Of a stretch of DNA of 14,439 nucleotides, positions 13,073 through 14,439 are shown in pieces; positions within the stretch are counted from its first letter, which is position 1; each line of letters begins with the position of its first letter. Made by a program: the position numbers and the translations under genes. The notes beneath the pieces were generated by a model. The model ran no database searches and was not told the DNA's origin. It saw nothing but the letters and a program-made list of their open reading frames with translations. The stretch lies in the NCBI GenBank assembly GCA_002413455.1, contig DHXA01000031.1:24901-39339 (forward strand). Reading direction: 5' to 3'. The DNA is from Rhodanobacter sp. UBA5168. GTDB taxonomy: Bacteria > Pseudomonadota > Gammaproteobacteria > Xanthomonadales > Rhodanobacteraceae.

Positions 13073-13081
13073 GAGTTCGAT

Positions 13082-13864
13082 TCAACAGCCCGTGAAAACA
13101 GCCTTGCGCTTTTCCAGGAACGCTGTGGTGCCTTCGCGCATGTCCTCGGTGGAGAACGCCAGCGCGAACCCCTGCGTCTCGAACTCCAGGCCCTGATCGA
13201 TGCTGGCTTCGCCACCCTGCAGCACGGCATCGAGAATGCCGGCGGCGGCCAGTGGCGCAGCGGCAGCGAGCTGGTCGGCCAGCATGTTCACCGCTTCATC
13301 CAGCGCCTCGGGCGCAACCACGCGGGAGACGATGCCCAGCTCATACGCGCGTTGCGCGTTGATCGGCGCGCCGGTGAGGCACAACTCCAGCGCGGCGCCG
13401 CGGCCGGCCAGTCGCAGCAGGCGCTGAGTGCCGCCGAAACCCGGGATCAGCCCGAGGTTGATTTCCGGCTGACCGAACTTTGCCTTCTCGCTGGCCACGC
13501 GCAGATGGCAGGCCATCGCCAGCTCCATGCCTCCGCCCAGCGCAAAGCCCTGGATACGTGCGATGACCGGCTTGCCGAGCCGCTCGATCGAACTCATCAA
13601 CCGCTGGCCGGTTCGCGAAAAACCTTGCGCCTGCACCGGTGTGTAGCCGTGCATCTCGGCGATATCGGCGCCGGCGACGAACGCCTTCTCGCCCGCACCG
13701 GTCAATACCACCGCACGCACGGCGTCATCCTGCGCGGCCTGTGCGAACGCAAGGGTCAGTTCGTTGAGCGTGTCCCGATTGAGCGCGTTGAGCTTGTCGG
13801 GGCGGTTGACGGTGATTGTTCGTACGGCGCCGCGATTGCTGATGTCCAGGTTGCGATAGGCCAT
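13082..13864 (-). CDS. Enoyl-CoA hydratase (crotonase family)
   Basis: Likely adds water to trans-2-enoyl-CoA to give 3-hydroxyacyl-CoA in fatty-acid or short-chain acyl-CoA metabolism; cytoplasmic. From ATG 13864 it is 260 aa, the usual single-domain length. It has NRPDKLNAL (20-28), the oxyanion-hole strand AFVAGADIAEM (61-71), and QGFALGGGMELAMAC with Glu114. FGQPEINLGLIPGFGGTQRL follows with Glu134. Both glutamates of true hydratases are present, unlike many isomerases or decyclases of the superfamily. The start is set by GGAG (13871-13874 on the plus strand) six nt upstream; the frame runs 23 codons further without likeness. It stands alone, so its true substrate (beta-oxidation, hydroxybutyryl-CoA or phenylacetate-type) cannot be decided. 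Confidence 0.9.
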   Translation of the reverse strand: MAYRNLDISNRGAVRTITVNRPDKLNALNRDTLNELTLAFAQAAQDDAVRAVVLTGAGEKAFVAGADIAEMHGYTPVQAQGFSRTGQRLMSSIERLGKPVIARIQGFALGGGMELAMACHLRVASEKAKFGQPEINLGLIPGFGGTQRLLRLAGRGAALELCLTGAPINAQRAYELGIVSRVVAPEALDEAVNMLADQLAAAAPLAAAGILDAVLQGGEASIDQGLEFETQGFALAFSTEDMREGTTAFLEKRKAVFTGC

Positions 13865-14028
13865 GGCCGGCTCCGATGAAGGCAAAGTCGCGATGGTAAC
13901 AGCGGGAACCTTTGCCGCTGCAGGGTTTCTCAAACCCCGAGCGCCATCGCCGCACGAATCCGGTGAACCGCTTGGGATGGTCCGTCAGGACCGATTGTCG
14001 CGTTAGGGAAAGGCCGGTGGAGAAAGGC
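13865..14028. other. Divergent spacer with two inverted repeats
   Basis: The 164 nt between the hydratase gene (minus) and the FKBP gene (plus) must hold both promoters. It contains GGGTTT-CTC-AAACCC (13923-13937) and GGTCC-GTCA-GGACC (13978-13992), either of which could be an operator or a leader stem. I found no convincing -35/-10 pair for either gene. GGAGAAAGG at 14019-14027 is a strong ribosome site for the plus gene. Confidence 0.4.
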
Positions 14029-14439
14029 ATGACATATCTGCGTTGCGGTCTCCTCGGCGTGCTGCTGTTGCTGGGGGGCGTGGTGCACGCGCAGAGCCGG
14101 TCGCCGACGGCAGCTACACCGGCCAAGCCGGACAAGGCCAAACTGTCCTACGCGATCGGTTATCAGATCGGCAGCCAGTTCGCGGACGGCAAACCGGCGG
14201 TGGAGATTCCCGTGCTGGTACGCGCCATCCAGGACGCCTATGCCAAGCGCGCTCCGACCGTGTCGATGCAGGACATGCATCAGCAACTGCAGCGACTGGA
14301 TCAGCAGATGCACGCCGATGCACTGGCTGAGTTCAAGCACATTGCCGCGGTCAACGCGCGCAAGAGCGCTGCCTACATGGCACGCAACCGGCAGCAGCCT
14401 GGCGTGGTGCAGTTGCCGTCGGGTATCCAGTACGCCGTG
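14029..14439 (+). CDS. FKBP-type peptidyl-prolyl cis-trans isomerase, exported, N-terminal part (cut by window edge)
   Basis: A frame open from ATG 14029 to the right edge gives 137 residues. A signal peptide (MTYLRCGLLGVLLLLGGVVHA, likely cut after residue 21) is followed by a short proline/alanine-rich linker. Then comes KLSYAIGYQIGSQFADG, the start of the helical FKBP_N dimer domain found in FkpA and Mip-type periplasmic chaperones. Long amphipathic, glutamine-rich helices follow, such as MQDMHQQLQRLDQQM. The fragment ends in LPSGIQYAV, which in this family leads into the catalytic FKBP domain outside the window. GGAGAAAGG just upstream fixes the start. There is no lipobox cysteine after the signal, so it is probably soluble in the periplasm. 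FkpA-like versus Mip-like cannot be settled from this part. Confidence 0.88.
   Translation, partial: MTYLRCGLLGVLLLLGGVVHAQSRSPTAATPAKPDKAKLSYAIGYQIGSQFADGKPAVEIPVLVRAIQDAYAKRAPTVSMQDMHQQLQRLDQQMHADALAEFKHIAAVNARKSAAYMARNRQQPGVVQLPSGIQYAV

Noticed and set aside
13046..13879. 277-codon plus-strand frame antisense to the enoyl-CoA hydratase
   Set aside because: The minus strand has complete crotonase motifs and a ribosome site; the plus frame is Gln/Arg/His-rich mirror sequence without a family.
1..14439. Mobile elements, CRISPR arrays, phage or defence genes
   Set aside because: No transposase, integrase, repeat array, terminal repeats or toxin-antitoxin signature was found. The genes are housekeeping in conserved order, apart from the DUF1684 pair.

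Overview
The window looks like a core chromosomal region of a high-GC gammaproteobacterium. The PcnB, AmiB, QueG and FKBP proteins and the mutL neighbourhood read like the Xanthomonadales (Lysobacterales), most likely Rhodanobacteraceae (Rhodanobacter/Dyella-like). That placement is inferred from protein flavour, not from a search. I see no insertion sequence, phage gene, integrase, CRISPR array or obvious transfer signature. Nearly all of it is housekeeping.

Layout. (1) 1-289, minus strand: the first codons of a 7Fe ferredoxin (fdxA, cut by the left edge), preceded by tRNA-Glu(CTC) with its own promoter. (2) 481-4537, plus strand: pcnB (RNA polyadenylation) overlapping folK (folate), then panB, panC and panD (pantothenate/CoA precursors). 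PanB uses a folate one-carbon donor, so folK-panB joins folate supply to its user. PanC joins the products of PanB and PanD. panD follows a 97-nt gap that carries a promoter-like sequence. (3) 4549-5628, minus strand: queG (last step of tRNA queuosine), convergent with panD and divergent from nnr. (4) 5668-11230, plus strand: nnr, tsaE, amiB-like amidase and mutL. The order queG<->nnr-tsaE-amiB-mutL is the one known in Escherichia coli. (5) 11265-13062, plus strand: where E. coli has miaA-hfq, there are two tandem paralogous exported DUF1684 proteins of unknown function. (6) 13082-13864, minus strand: an enoyl-CoA hydratase convergent with the DUF1684 pair. (7) 14029-14439, plus strand: the N-terminal half of an exported FKBP-type prolyl isomerase, cut by the right edge.

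Several starts are non-ATG (pcnB TTG; folK, panB and the second DUF1684 gene GTG). Several long open frames begin well upstream of the real genes or run antisense to them, as expected at this GC content. The points most worth checking are the DUF1684 tandem pair and its FHA-like N-terminal half, the compact queG/nnr divergent promoter that may give leaderless mRNAs, the endonuclease-type motifs in MutL, and hairpins whose loops hold the stop codons of several genes. I found no clearly new multi-gene system.
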